Assembly (NCBI GenBank): GCA_947172415.1
Contig: OX359196.1
Location: forward strand, 7,583,901 to 7,647,900
Direction: 5' to 3'
DNA length: 64,000 nucleotides
From: Chondrosia reniformis
Taxonomy: Eukaryota; Porifera; Demospongiae; Chondrillida; Chondrillidae
This document shows positions 48,473 through 60,012 of this stretch, piece by piece. Within the stretch, counting starts at the first letter, position 1. Each line of letters opens with the position of its first letter. A program made the translations under genes and the position numbers. The notes beneath the pieces are model-generated. The model saw only the letters and a list, made by a program, of their open reading frames with translations. It had not been told where the DNA came from and searched no databases.

Positions 48473-51400
48473 ATGAGCGATATCGACACACCACCTCCAA
48501 GGCCAGTGAGACCACCAAATTATATAGCAACTGAATTTGCTGATCCCTCTGGGCCTCCGAGAATGCCTCCGAGACCGAATAGTAAGTCGATCAATTGACG
48601 AATTGACATTCCTCTCTTGTAGTGTGTGGTACCTGTTCTTTTCAACATCACTTAAAGTTAACAGAGATATGTTTCATTGATGTCTCCTTTATTCAGGCCT
48701 ACCATTAAATCTAAATTAATTCTGCTTCTTCAATATTAAAATGTCTCTTAGTATGTGTAATGATTGACTTTCCATGTGAGATTTGAAGAGCAGTACGACC
48801 AAAATCCCTTCACTCCACTTCAATGAGATAATATATTACTTGTTGCTCACTGTCTACGTAGATAGTGTAGATACTCCTAAAAGGGCACCTCCCCCCGTGG
48901 CTCCCTACAAAGCGCATGTCGAGAGTAAGGAATCTACACCAGAACCACTCCGAAGGCATCCATCAGGTGATTCTGAAGCAGCCATTCCAAAGCCTCTTCC
49001 AAGACCTAAGTCTGTTACCATGGCAACTAGTGACCCAGAGCCAATACAACAGACAGTGCCACCAGCTGCCATGAGTCAGGGGAATGGTGTGCAGAGAGAA
49101 GGAGACAGTAAGGAGAACGATACACATCATTCCAAGCAGAGTGCTAGTTGTTGTAGTACATATTTGTGGGCATCTTGATAAGCAGCACTCTAGGCTAATT
49201 AGCTTCTCACCTTAAATGAAATGTGTCCATTGCTAATGTGTAGTTGCACCAATAGGAATAGTGCTTAATGATGTCATCTTGTAAACATCTAATATGGCCT
49301 CTATATAGGACAAGTGATATTATTTCTCTGTAGGTGAGTCTGGTGGGAGTACACAACCGCACCCATCCAGACCACAGCGCGTTGCCCCTCACAGGCCTGT
49401 GCATGTCTCTCACTCCACCCCTCAGCCTTCTTCATCTCCAGCTCCTTCTGATGCACGGAGATCCTCCAGCCCTCGCAAGTCACCACCTCACAGTGTGCCA
49501 GTGAGAAGATCTTGTTTAGTCTCTCTTGTGTAAAGTGAAAATACACAAATCTGTGTGTGTTGTAGGTTGCTTCAGGTAAAGAAGTGAGCCAGTCAAAGAA
49601 CAACACTCCTCACACTGAGAAACAGAGATCAGGTGTGCAGATATGCATTCTAGGGCACCACACCCCTCCAGTCCTCACCACGCCCCTCCAGTCCTCACCA
49701 CGCCCCTCCAGTCCTCACCACGCCCCTCCAGTCCTCACCACGCCCCTCCAGTCCTCACCACGCCCCTCCACTCCTCACCACGCCCCTCCACTCCTCACCA
49801 CTCCTCACCACGCCCCTCCACTCCTCACCACGCCCCTCCACTCCTCATCACGCCCCTCCACTCCTCACCACTCCTCACCACGCCCCTCCACTCCTCACCA
49901 CGCCCCTCCACTCCTCACCACGCCCCTCCACTCCTTGCCACACTTCTCAACCATTGACCAAACCCCTCCACTAGACTGTCTTGTGAGGTTGGTACATATT
50001 GTCTTGGTTTAGGAACAATTTCAAGTTTCTTTCGCAGAAAGAACACCAAGAAACAAAAGTTAGTAATTTATACAGTACTTGTTCACTGCTACTAGATGAT
50101 GTCACATTCCTTGATAAGTTTGTTATTGTGCATGTCTGCCAGTTATGTTTGATTTTGCACAAACTGGTACACACGGGAGTTAGTTTTGTCACATTGTACT
50201 AGTAATATTTGCAAACTTCACAGCTGCCTGATTTTAACTGAGATATCTGAAATTAACTATTTAGACCTTGTATTACTGTTGTCGATGTAAAGCCGATGGA
50301 CACTAAATCAACTCCCTCACCTGTTACACAATCAACCTCCAGTGTTGCATCACCCTCCAATACTGTTACATCACCAGAAAAGGTTTGACCCTAAACGTCT
50401 GATGTTGTACATATGACTCCAAACTACCCCAATGTACAGTCATACCTACTTGTGTGTAGAATCCCTTAAAGCCATCAAGACCAGCACCTCCTAAACCAGT
50501 CAAAAAAGGTACTTGGAAAGTTCTGACTCTTTTGTAGAGGGTGACTCAGAGTGCAGGGTTTCCCCCCTTGGGGGAGTGTATTGTGTTTATTGTATCAATA
50601 AGCTGCTCTGATATAGTACACACACCAACACCTCATTTGCACCAGTTGGCTGGTGTAAATGAGGTGTGTACTTAGTACAGTTAAGATGTAAATCCATACT
50701 TGTATAGAAAAACCACCTGTTCCTGTTCCAAGACAGAAATCAAAAGATGGTAGTCAGAGTGGAAATGATGACCAGGGGCCAGGTGTGTGCTTTGTAGTAC
50801 ACATACTATATGCAAGCAGTGCCATTCTTGTAGTACATTCAATATATGTCCACATCAATTTCCCTGACAGACACTGCTGCAGATGATGCTAAGGCTTCTC
50901 TTACAAGAATGCAGTCTCTCGAGGTGACCAACCAAGGGCAGCCTATACCAGCTATCAGACAAAGAGCGGCAACACTTGGGAGCAATGTCAGACCGCAGGA
51001 TTCACTGAGTGCCTCCGAGACGGGGCAGTATTCAGTGCAGAAGGATGGACAAGCAGTCTCATCTGTTAAATATGATGAGCCTGGTCCTCTCCCAGCCACA
51101 AAGAAGCGACCTCCTGCTCCCTCTCGGCCCCACCCACCTTCTCCCTCTCAGCCCCACCCACCTGCTCCCTCTCGGCCCCACCCACCAGCTCCCTCTCGGC
51201 CCCACCCACCTGCTCCCTCTCGGCCCCACCCACCAGCTCCCTCTCGGCCCCACCCACCAGCTCCCTCTCAGCCTCAGCTGCCAACCCCAGCTCCCAGGAA
51301 GGAGGAGCTGCAAGAAGGTGTTGTACCTGAGCCAGTGGGCATGGCTGCTTCACCTGCAATGGATGCTCCTATAGTCCAGCCCAGAAGTGTACAGGCAAGA

Positions 51401-54400
51401 TCAAACAGCAACATGGAGACATTGCATGATGAGAGAGTGGAATCAAAGGAGACTAATGTTGTTTCTCCAGCTAAAACGAAGTCACGTGCTCCTACTCCAG
51501 GTAAACCTGCAGCACCACCACCACAAAAGAAGCAAACAGGACGAGCTCCACCACCCTACAGGAATAACCAAGACCCACCTCCACCCTATGAGGAGGACCT
51601 AGACCCAGCACCACCCTACGGGAAGGACCAAGATCCAGCACCTCACCCCAGGGAGCAGCCAGACCCGGCACCTCACCCCAGGGAGCAGCCAGACCCGGCA
51701 CCTCACCCCAGGGAGCAGCCAGACCCGGCACCTCACCCCAGGGAGCAGCCAGACCCAGAGTGTAGAAGTGAGGACAAAGCAGAGGAAACTACTGAAGTAG
51801 AAGTGATGCCCTCCCTCCCTCAGAAGGTTGCTGATCCCCCAGAGAAGCCACATTTTGAAGAAGAAGCAAAGACATCCGCTCCTCCTAAAAAGCGCCCTAC
51901 GGCACCAACCAGACCCAGAGCTCCCGCAGTCCGGGTGGGGGTAGGGGCAGGGTTAGGGTTTGGGCTAGGGTTAATCCCTGGGTTAGGGGCAGGGGTAGGA
52001 GTAGGGGTAGGGCAAAGTATAAAGGTACCTACTGGTAGTAGACAAGGATCTACTGATCGTCCAGTGAAGCCCTTGGACACCAGTGACAAGCCCTCAAAGG
52101 AAGCTCTCACTGAAGAGAATAAAGCTTCTTCCACCCCTCCCAGCAGGCCTAGAGCTCCAAGGCCTGCAAGAATACCATCCACACCAAATGAGGGGGAACA
52201 CAGAGATCAAGATCAAGATCCACTCCCTGAAAAGGAGCTAGATTCAGCTCCGCTCCCCGGGAAGGACGAGAACAAAACTGAAGTATCTGGTGAAGCTAAA
52301 ACATTACCTTCCTCAGAGAAGGTTGCTAAAGAGGAGACATCCACACCTCCTGAAAAGCGTTCCACTGCACCAACTAGACCCAGGGCTGCCACTACAGGGA
52401 AGAAGGCTCCCTCAGTCCGGGTGGGGGTAGGGGCAGGGTTAGGGTTTGGGCTAGGGTTGATCCCTGGGTTGAGGTTAGGTGTAGGAGTGGGAACCAGCAC
52501 AAAGGTACCACTACATTCCAATAGCAGACAGAAGCAAGCAGATGCAGAACCTGGAGGGGACCACAAGCCATCTGAAGAGGCTGAGAGCACTCCTGTCAAG
52601 AAGAAGCCTCCAGTTGCCAGACCAGCCCGACCCAGAGCACCTCAAACAGCCGACCAACCTCCAGTAGCAACAAAGGATGAGGACACTAAAAGTAAACCTT
52701 TGAGTGCACAAGACACTGACATCCTGGAGGAGGACAAAGGTCATATGGCTGAAGGGGAGGGACTTCCTATAAGGCCACAACCCCCATTAGCAGCCCTTAG
52801 CCAGCCACCTTTGACCTCTTTGGACCCAAAGAGGTCAAAGGAGACTAAGGAGCCCCAAAATTCACTTGAGGAGCAGCCAACCAAAGAGGTTGGCGAAGAG
52901 GGGTCGGAGAAGGGACTTGAAACAGCTGCAGAAAGTAAACTGGTCTCTGAAGCCACAAGCCGTGGCAACAGTAATTACACAGAAGTTAAAGAGACTGTCC
53001 CTCCTGCTCTGCCCAGCCAACCAGAAGATGCTACTCCACTATCCGGACCTAATGCTCCAAAATTAAATAATCCAGGAGAATCAGTGGGAGATGTGCCAGC
53101 CAAAGTGGAAGACAAACTTGCAGCTTCTGCTGATAAGCCAATTAAAGGTAAATTACCTTCTATGAAGAAGCCACCTCCTCCGGTACCTGCCAAGCCCTCT
53201 TTAGCTAAGAGGAGATCGGTTAAGTCACCTACTCCTCCTGAAGCCGTGCTCAAGGAGAGTGCTAATCAACTGCCTAGAGCAACATCGCCTGAGGTTGTGA
53301 AGCCAAAGCCTGTAAGGATGCCACCTCCTGTCAGGAAGGACCCACTGGCAGCCACCATACGGCCCACACCACCACCTGTAGTCAAACCTGGGCCAGGTAC
53401 TCAGTTAAAGCAGGTGACCCAACCACAGCAGGTGACCCAACCGGAGCAGGTGGCCCAACCGGAGCAGGTGGCCCAGCCGGAGCAGGTGACCCAACCACAG
53501 CAGGTGACCCAACCGGAGCAGGTGACCCAACCGGAGCCGGTGACCCAACCGGAGCCGGTGGCCCAACCGGAGCAGGTGACCCAACCGGAGCAGGTGACCC
53601 TACCGGAGCAGGTGACCCAACCACAGCAGGTGGCCCAGCCGGAGCAGGTGGCCCAGCCGGAGCAGGTGGCCCAACCGGAGCAGGTGGCCCAACCGGAGCA
53701 GGTGGCCCAACCGGAGCAGGTGGCCCAGCCGGAGCAGGTGGCCCAACCGGAGCAGGTGGCCCAACCGGAGCAGGTGGCCCAACCACAGCAGGTGACCCAA
53801 CCGGAGCAGGTGGCCCAGCCGGAGCCGGTGACCCAACCCGAGTTACCTCCCAAAACAGTGGAGCCTCCTGCAGCTCAACCTGTCTCAAGTGATAAAGAGG
53901 AGGAACTTCATAGTCCACTTGATGCTTCTGGTCCGGTTGTTGTGGAGACTCCCATTCAGTCTGCAGACAGGCCATCTAAACCTCCACCCCCCAAGTCACG
54001 CCCACCCCCTCCTTCTAGTGGTGGAAGTGGTGGCGAAGGTGGTGGAGGAAAGAAGCCTCCAGGACGCCCACCACCCAAGAGACCGGGTCCTCCTCAAAAG
54101 GGGCCTCCCCCTCCAAAGTGAGTCGGTAATGTGTTTTCTTTCTCTTTCTGTTCTGGGTCTATTCCTTTGTCACTTTATTGGGTATACACTTGGATTACTA
54201 AATGTGTCCTTTCCTTAATTCCTTTTTAGGCCAAAGATGCCATCATCTCATCCGCTGTCAGGTACCTTTGTAGCATAGCAACATGTATGGATACTCATGA
54301 TAGTGTATATGTATAGTATTTATATTGTATTTACACCTGATGTATGATAGTACTGTTACTATATCACAGGACCTCCGTCTCTGCCACCAAGGCCAACATT

Positions 54401-57400
54401 GGGTCATCCTCTTTACCATTATGTGGTAAGACTTATATATGTGTTCATAAGGTAAAGTAGGAGATTTATGGACAGGATGGGGAACTTGAAATGTGGTAAT
54501 CTGGTAGGTCCTTCCTTTGGCTATCAATCCACCCTCCATTGGCTGCCAGAGGAGCAGATGAAGTGAAGCAATAGGGGAAATTTGTTGTGCAAGTCAATGT
54601 TTGTCCGGAAACTCCCTCCCTTACCTTACCTGTGTGCTGTAATGTGGACTGTCCAATGTTTGGCTTGTTGCCATGGTTACGTATTCACTGTTTGTTGCTT
54701 ACTTGTATCATAGACAAATGAGCCTAGGGGCGTGGCCAAGTATGCTTACTCAGCTCAGATGCCGCAAGAACTCACTTTTGAGGTAACCCTTTGCTACTCT
54801 CCATCTGCCATCCACGTGTGTACCTCTGACCTCATCCACCAATGCTGACCATTAGCTCCTCATGTATAGGCAGGGGACGTGCTGGAGTTGATTCAGAGAA
54901 TTGATACTATGTGGTTGCTATGCAGGAATGTCAATGACTATGCCAGTCTGCCGGAAGGATATGTTCGTGAGAGAGATTTGAAAATTGTCAAAAAGCTTCA
55001 AGAGGAATCTGCAACAGTAGGTCCAGTAATCCATTGAAATCACATGTTTGATCTCTTTCCCTTTCCATCCCATAGAGTGTGGAGGAGGGAGGTCCATGTG
55101 CCATAGCTATGCGCAACTTTACTGGAAGTGAGTGACAAACATGCATACATATACCTCATCATAGAGGTGTCAGACTGGTAACCATGGGAACATAGATATG
55201 GCGTTGTGTATAGATAGTGTGCACTACGCAGGGGCGTAAGTAGCAGCCATTTTGGGGGTCAAAAATGGACTCGTCCTATGCACATCCGTAGTAAATCCGT
55301 CTTATTTGAAGGGATAAGCAGCTTTTGCGCAGCCTTGTTTCGTCTTTACAAGGGTTCTTTGTCGGTTAATAAAGGGTGTGGCGTGCTCAAAGAGGGATTT
55401 GAGTTCGATCTATTATAAGGTAAGTCAGTTATTTGCTAAACATTTATATTGGTTGTAGCTACCATAGTTGTACGGTTATGTTAGAAATATGCTGCATACC
55501 TGTTGTGCCTATGGTTGTATAAATCGAGCGTCTATAAGATAGTGGGATATCTTTCAATCGTTTGCACACATACAATTGTTCCTTCTCTTTCTATTGCAAT
55601 CCATGGCTTTAGTGCCTTGGTTGTCAGTTTTTAGGAGTGTTTCACGACTGCTATAACCAAACACATGTTCCCGAATTGGCTGTCAGTTGACTGAATAGTT
55701 CTACGTAACTTCAACACTAATGATCCATCCAGATACAAAGTAGTTATAAGAATCCAGACTCTTATAGGCCTTGAGATCCTCTTTTGTGTATAGGCTAGGT
55801 GTGCTTATCATGTAATGATAAATATCTAGATATTGTACATTGGGCTATTCTATGTTAGCAAGATGTTAAGGTTTCTCAACTCTTGCGGCGAATAGAGGTC
55901 AATATCTAAGCCAATTTTCTGTAGTTTTTCCTTATAGCGCTTCCTAACATCTTCTGAAAGAGACCAGTAATATTCTAAGAATCTACCTGCTGTTTCCTTG
56001 TCCCTTATTTGTACAATCGCTCAACGATTAACAAATAAACTCGTTACGATCTCAACTACGAAATGATGCGCTAGAGTAGTTAAATATTGAACTCAATCCT
56101 TCTTTGAGCACGTTGCGCCTTTTGTTAACCAACAAAGAACCTTTGTTAAGACGAAATAAGGCTGCGCAAAGCTGCTTACACTTCGTAATAACAGGGATTT
56201 TACTATCGATTTACATGCTTACGAGTCCCTTTTGACCCCCAAAATGGTCGCTAATTAAAATTCCACACTACCACCCCCGCGTAGTGCACACTATCTATAA
56301 GTACCACTTGCTGGCTATCAGATCTATCATTGGGTACTTTAGAGACATACAAAGAGCTCACTTTTAAGAATGGAGATCTGATATACCTGGACTCAAAAGT
56401 GGACCAGAACTGGTTCAGAGGTCACCTACAGAACGGCGAGTCGGGAATATTTCCCAAGAATGCTGTGGAAGTAGTAGTAAGTCTTAAGCTTGGTTAATGA
56501 AGTTGAAGTTGCTATCCCATAGCTTGAGGAGTGACATCATCACTTTCCCCTTCCCCTTTTGCTCCTCAGGAGGAGCTTCCTGAAGGTCCAACTGAGAGTG
56601 AAGAGGTGGTGTTGGCTGGTCCGCACTGCATAGCCCAATTTGACTTTGCAGCTGCTAATCCAGGAGAGCTCGGCCTTTCAGCAGGAGACTGTGTTGAGCT
56701 GCTACAGAAGGTTGATGAGGAGTGGCTGAGGGGACGGAAGGAAGGGGTGGAAGGAATATTTCCGGCTGGTTTTGTAAAAATTGTGGTGGATTTGCCAAAG
56801 GATGATATTTCTAGTAGAAATCCAAAAGTAGTAATAGCTCAGTTTGACTTTGAAGGATTAGAAGGAGAATTATCATTCAAGGTATACCTTACATATAAGA
56901 ACATATTTTGTAGATATAATGGTAGGTAGGTGGGCGGGTAGGTATAATGGCAGATATACCTACACTTTGTGTATCTTTGTGATTCAAAATCGCATAATAA
57001 TACTAATTCTTAGATTGGAGATAAGATAACTGTCACAGCTAAAGTCAATGATGATTGGTTGGTAGGGACCTGTCATGGAGCACAAGGGAGATTCCCTTCA
57101 AACTTTGTGGACCGCATTCCAGATGATCTTCCATCTGTCAAGGAGCCGGAAGGAGACAAGGCAGCTTCTGATAAGGTTCAGGAACAACAGAAGGAAGACA
57201 CAACAGTTGTAAAGGAGAGTCAGAAGGAGGGAGTTGTAAGTTACACAACATTGTGTGGACATGTGTGTATAGCCTTGTGTGGACATGTGTGTATAGCCTT
57301 GTGTGGACATGTGTGTATAGCCTTGTGTGTATTCCTTGTAGACTGGCAAATGCAAAGCAACATTTGAGTTTCTGACAGATATTGACGGGGAACTCCCCCT

Positions 57401-57939
57401 CAAGCCTGGTGACATCATCACCACACTCTCCTGGGTCAATGACAAGTGGATGACTGGCAGAGTGGGGGACAAAGAGGGGATGTTCCCAATCGACTTTGTA
57501 GATGTCATCCAGGAGCTTCCTCATGGAATGGCAAGTGGGTAGAACATATGTTGTTGTTGTTGTTGTTGTTGTTCAGAGCCACTTGATCCACTCCTCTTGC
57601 TGTACCCAGGCAAGGTGAAGCACCATCATTCACAGCCTCTGGTGGATGACCTGATGCCCAAAGGGCGGGCTCTGTGTAGCTACACACCACAGACTGAGGA
57701 TGCCATTGCTCTCACTGTGAGTATCAGTAGGTGCCCCTATTAGGTTTAGGAGATCATCTAATTCACACATGGCCTTTCAGTGACTAAAGTTAGCTATCTC
57801 TCCCTCTCACTTCCAGGAAGGAGAAATTGTACTGCTTTTGGAAAAGGTGGATCAGAAATGGTTTATGGGTGAGAATAGTCAAGGACAGTTAGGGAATTTC
57901 CCTATTGAAATAATTGACGTCATCACTCCTTTGCCTTGA
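48473..57939 (+). CDS. Large proline-rich scaffold with six C-terminal SH3 domains (SH3D19-like layout)
   Basis: Nineteen exons, all phases consistent: 48473-48581, 48862-49107, 49334-49500, 49566-49987, 50265-50382, 50460-50508, 50708-50782, 50871-54117, 54230-54261, 54370-54425, 54714-54782, 54870-55016, 55076-55127, 56343-56476, 56570-56881, 57014-57235, 57342-57534, 57610-57716, 57817-57939; 1,959 residues. Residues 1-~1500 are Pro/Lys/Glu-rich with many PxxP motifs and coding repeats ([24 protein letters not shown]). SH3 domains lie at ~1513-1567, 1586-1640, 1659-1712, 1729-1782, 1821-1875 and 1905-1957, with typical ALYDY-like starts ([22 protein letters not shown]) and GIFPxNxV ends. 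A Pro-rich N-terminus plus tandem C-terminal SH3s resembles SH3D19, an adaptor in membrane traffic and shedding; orthology is inferred. Exons 4 and 8 contain repeats in frame. The intron 55128-56342 holds a transposon. Confidence 0.85.
49657..49950. repeat. Minisatellite, 20-bp unit x ~14, probably coding
   Basis: Unit ctcctcaccacgcccctcca with some 10-bp insertions of ctcctcacca. A frame open across the whole array links exon 49566 to a donor at 49987 in the phase the next exon (50265) requires, so the repeat is probably translated as a Pro/His/Ser-rich stretch of the six-SH3 protein. Confidence 0.85.
50629..50666. repeat. Near-perfect hairpin in an intron
   Basis: Arms cacctcatttgcaccag and ctggtgtaaatgaggtg pair over 17 bp with one G-T-type mismatch around a ttgg loop, in the intron 50509-50707 of the six-SH3 gene. 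Possibly a MITE remnant or a pre-mRNA structure. Confidence 0.7.
51110..51275 (+). repeat. Coding repeat, 24-bp unit (PAPSRPHP) x ~7
   Basis: Units cctgctccctctcggcccca plus ccca inside the large exon of the six-SH3 protein, each giving an SH3-binding-like PxxP motif. Confidence 0.9.
51633..51757 (+). repeat. Coding repeat, 30-bp unit ([10 protein letters not shown]) x 4
   Basis: Four identical 30-bp units (ccaggg agcagccagacccg core) in frame inside the large exon of the six-SH3 protein. Confidence 0.9.
51932..52014 (+). repeat. Telomere-like G-rich tract, translated (copy 1)
   Basis: Runs of gggttaggg, gggtttggg and ggggtaggg encode a Gly/Val/Leu-rich stretch ([18 protein letters not shown]). 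The strand has many G3-G5 runs and could form G-quadruplexes. Confidence 0.85.
52417..52491 (+). repeat. Telomere-like G-rich tract, translated (copy 2)
   Basis: Second copy, same register and flanked by a similar APTRPRA context, encoding [18 protein letters not shown]. It shows the surrounding ~480-bp segment was duplicated within the exon. Confidence 0.85.
53410..53841 (+). repeat. Coding repeat, 18-bp unit ([12 protein letters not shown]) x ~24
   Basis: Units caaccggagcaggtggcc and variants, in frame throughout, in the large exon of the six-SH3 protein, just before the Gly/Pro-rich segment and the SH3 block. Confidence 0.95.
55211..56297. mobile_element. Non-autonomous DNA transposon with long terminal inverted repeats and TA target duplication
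   Basis: Outer 19 bp tagatagtgtgcactacgc is mirrored exactly at 56279-56297, flanked by TA on each side (55209-55210, 56298-56299). Inverted similarity continues about 200 bp inward (gccattttgggggtcaaaa; cagcttttgcgcagcctt; gttctttgtcggttaa; gtgctcaaagaggg and their reverse forms). No transposase frame. It sits in an intron between the two halves of the second SH3 domain. TA duplication suggests a Tc1/mariner-like or related superfamily, not proven. Confidence 0.88.
57244..57330. repeat. 30-bp unit x 3 in an intron
   Basis: Unit tgtgtggacatgtgtgtata plus gccttg, between exons 57014-57235 and 57342-57534. The last partial copy runs into the acceptor tattccttgtag. Confidence 0.85.
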
Positions 57940-58312
57940 GAGAGGACAGCCGGCGACTCAAACCTGAATTTTGAAGTTTATGTAAAGAGACTGTTTATAG
58001 TTTTCCCAAATCACATGCTCATCAGTATTCTCATACAACGTGGTAAAAGTTTAAAACCAATCTTTTGATAATAATATAAGCCACACTGGATGATGTATAT
58101 CGATCGAAACTTTTTGCAACTACATATCGATATATTGCAGATGACGAAATACATAACTGAGCATGCGCAGTGTCTCGTCTTGGGTCACATGACTGTTTGC
58201 TTCTAATCAGTAGACTTGTTCGAAGGAAGGATAAAATATTAAGTGAGTATAGATCGACATTTCTGTCCAGCCGCGACATGTTATCATTGTATATTCCATG
58301 TATATGTAGACC
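57940..58312. other. Intergenic, upstream of V-ATPase c gene
   Basis: No exon. Contains a palindrome-rich atcgat stretch around 58098-58135 and gggtcacatgac at 58181-58192. Holds the end of the SH3 gene transcript and the promoter of ATP6V0C. Confidence 0.5.
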
Positions 58313-59724
58313 ATGTCGGATACACCCGAATATTCATCGTTCTTTGCGGTAATGGGGGCCGCAGCGGCAATCATCTTCAGTTGTAAGTTGCGAGTCACTC
58401 CTCACTGAAACAGCCATCCTATGTAACTATAATGTAGGTCAGAATATTTAGAAGGTCCAGTAGTGTTAGATGATCTTTTAAAAGATTATCAAGGCCGTTT
58501 AATAACAGCTTACTTACATTTTTGTTTTGAAAGTACAGTCGCTCCCCTTACTCCCCCTCTCTCTCACTTTCCTCTCACTCTCACTCCACCCCCTTAACTC
58601 CCCCTCTCCCTCACTCCCCCTCTCCCTCACTCACTTAGCCATAGGAGCAGCCTATGGGACTGCTAAGAGTGGAGTGGGTATCTCTGCAATGGCTGTCATG
58701 AGACCTGACCTGATCATCCGGTCTATTATTCCAGTGGTCATGGCTGGTATCGTCGGTATTTACGGACTGGTCGTGTCTGTTGTCATCATCAATAGTTGTG
58801 AGTCATATGTACCCAAGTTGTCCTCTGCTCTCCTCTTGATAATGAGTCTTTGATGGCTCCACTTGTGTGATATGTGTCTACAACATAGTACTTTTGTGGC
58901 TAACATATTTCAGTGGGCAGTTGAATTACATGGCTGACTTTACAAAGTTTCCTGATGTGTAAGAGGGGATGGTATATGAGGTATTTGTTTCTTTAGATGG
59001 GTTTCCTTCTTTATCTTCTCTAACTAAATTCTACTAGTCTGAATAATGAACATTATAATTGTGTGCCTGAATGATGTTTATAGCATTTCTCTTTCCTTTT
59101 TATAGTGAACGATAAAATCACTCTCTTCAAGTGAGTTCATTATTTACTAGTTTGTATGACCAATCTGTCTCACTTAAATGATCTGCATTCATCTTGCCAT
59201 GTTATTAATGAATGTGGGATCATTTGAGAGACTTTCTTGATGTTTTTATCAAATTGCATTCAATGTAAAACTGAAATGATGTTATTCCTAATTAAGGTGT
59301 GAATACTGAAGGGTTTTCCTCCTCTGATCTCCTGCTAGGTCATTTGCTGCTCTAGGAGGAGGCCTCTCCGTTGGGTTCAGTGGACTTGCTGCGGGCTTTG
59401 CCATCGGAATAATTGGGGACGCAGGCGTAAGAGGAACGGCCCAACAACCAAGGCTCTTTGTCGCAATGATTCTGATGCTCATCTTTGCTGAAGTGTTAGG
59501 TAGGCAAGACTTTTATTCATTTTGAGGATACATCAATTCACCACACAATGAATTGTGCTTCATATACAATTTCAATTAACAAGTTGCAGGCAACTATATA
59601 TAATTATTCATATATGTAATCACATTGCATCTGTAAATGTATAATCTCTTCCAAAGGTATCTTCTCCTTTTCCTTTGTAGGTTTATACGGACTAATTGTT
59701 GCCCTGGTTTTGTCCACCAGGTAA
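58313..59724 (+). CDS. ATP6V0C: V-type proton ATPase 16-kDa proteolipid subunit c
   Basis: Five exons: 58313-58382, 58639-58797, 59106-59130, 59339-59499, 59681-59724; 152 residues, the usual length. [20 protein letters not shown], then [67 protein letters not shown], and [20 protein letters not shown] ending in STR. Four transmembrane helices form the membrane rotor ring; the proton-carrying Glu136 lies in IFAEVLG. The final intron-like gt in accaggtaa is not used: TAA there is the expected stop. Confidence 0.97.
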
Positions 59725-60012
59725 CTCTCTCACTAACTCACTCACACTATAATGTTTGCTTAATAACTGACTCATAGGTCGATTTGTCACATTCCTGTGT
59801 TTAGGTTAATTTGCTGAATATTGTAATTAAAATTTAATATGATTCATGTAATGTTGACACACATACTGAAATGTCAAATGAAACGATCCCGAGATACATG
59901 TTCTACTGCTAAAAGTGGTACAGTAGGCAGCCAACTAGAATATGATGAAATACTTGTGGTTTGGTCTATCTCCGAGCTAGCCGATTCCTGCAGTTAATCG
60001 CACTTGGCGGGT

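Noticed and set aside
53382-53975. Long minus-strand frames of Pro/Ala/Gly repeats opposite the QPEQVA array
   Set aside because: Shadows of the 18-bp coding repeat; all frames stay open because the unit is a triplet multiple. No start or splice support.
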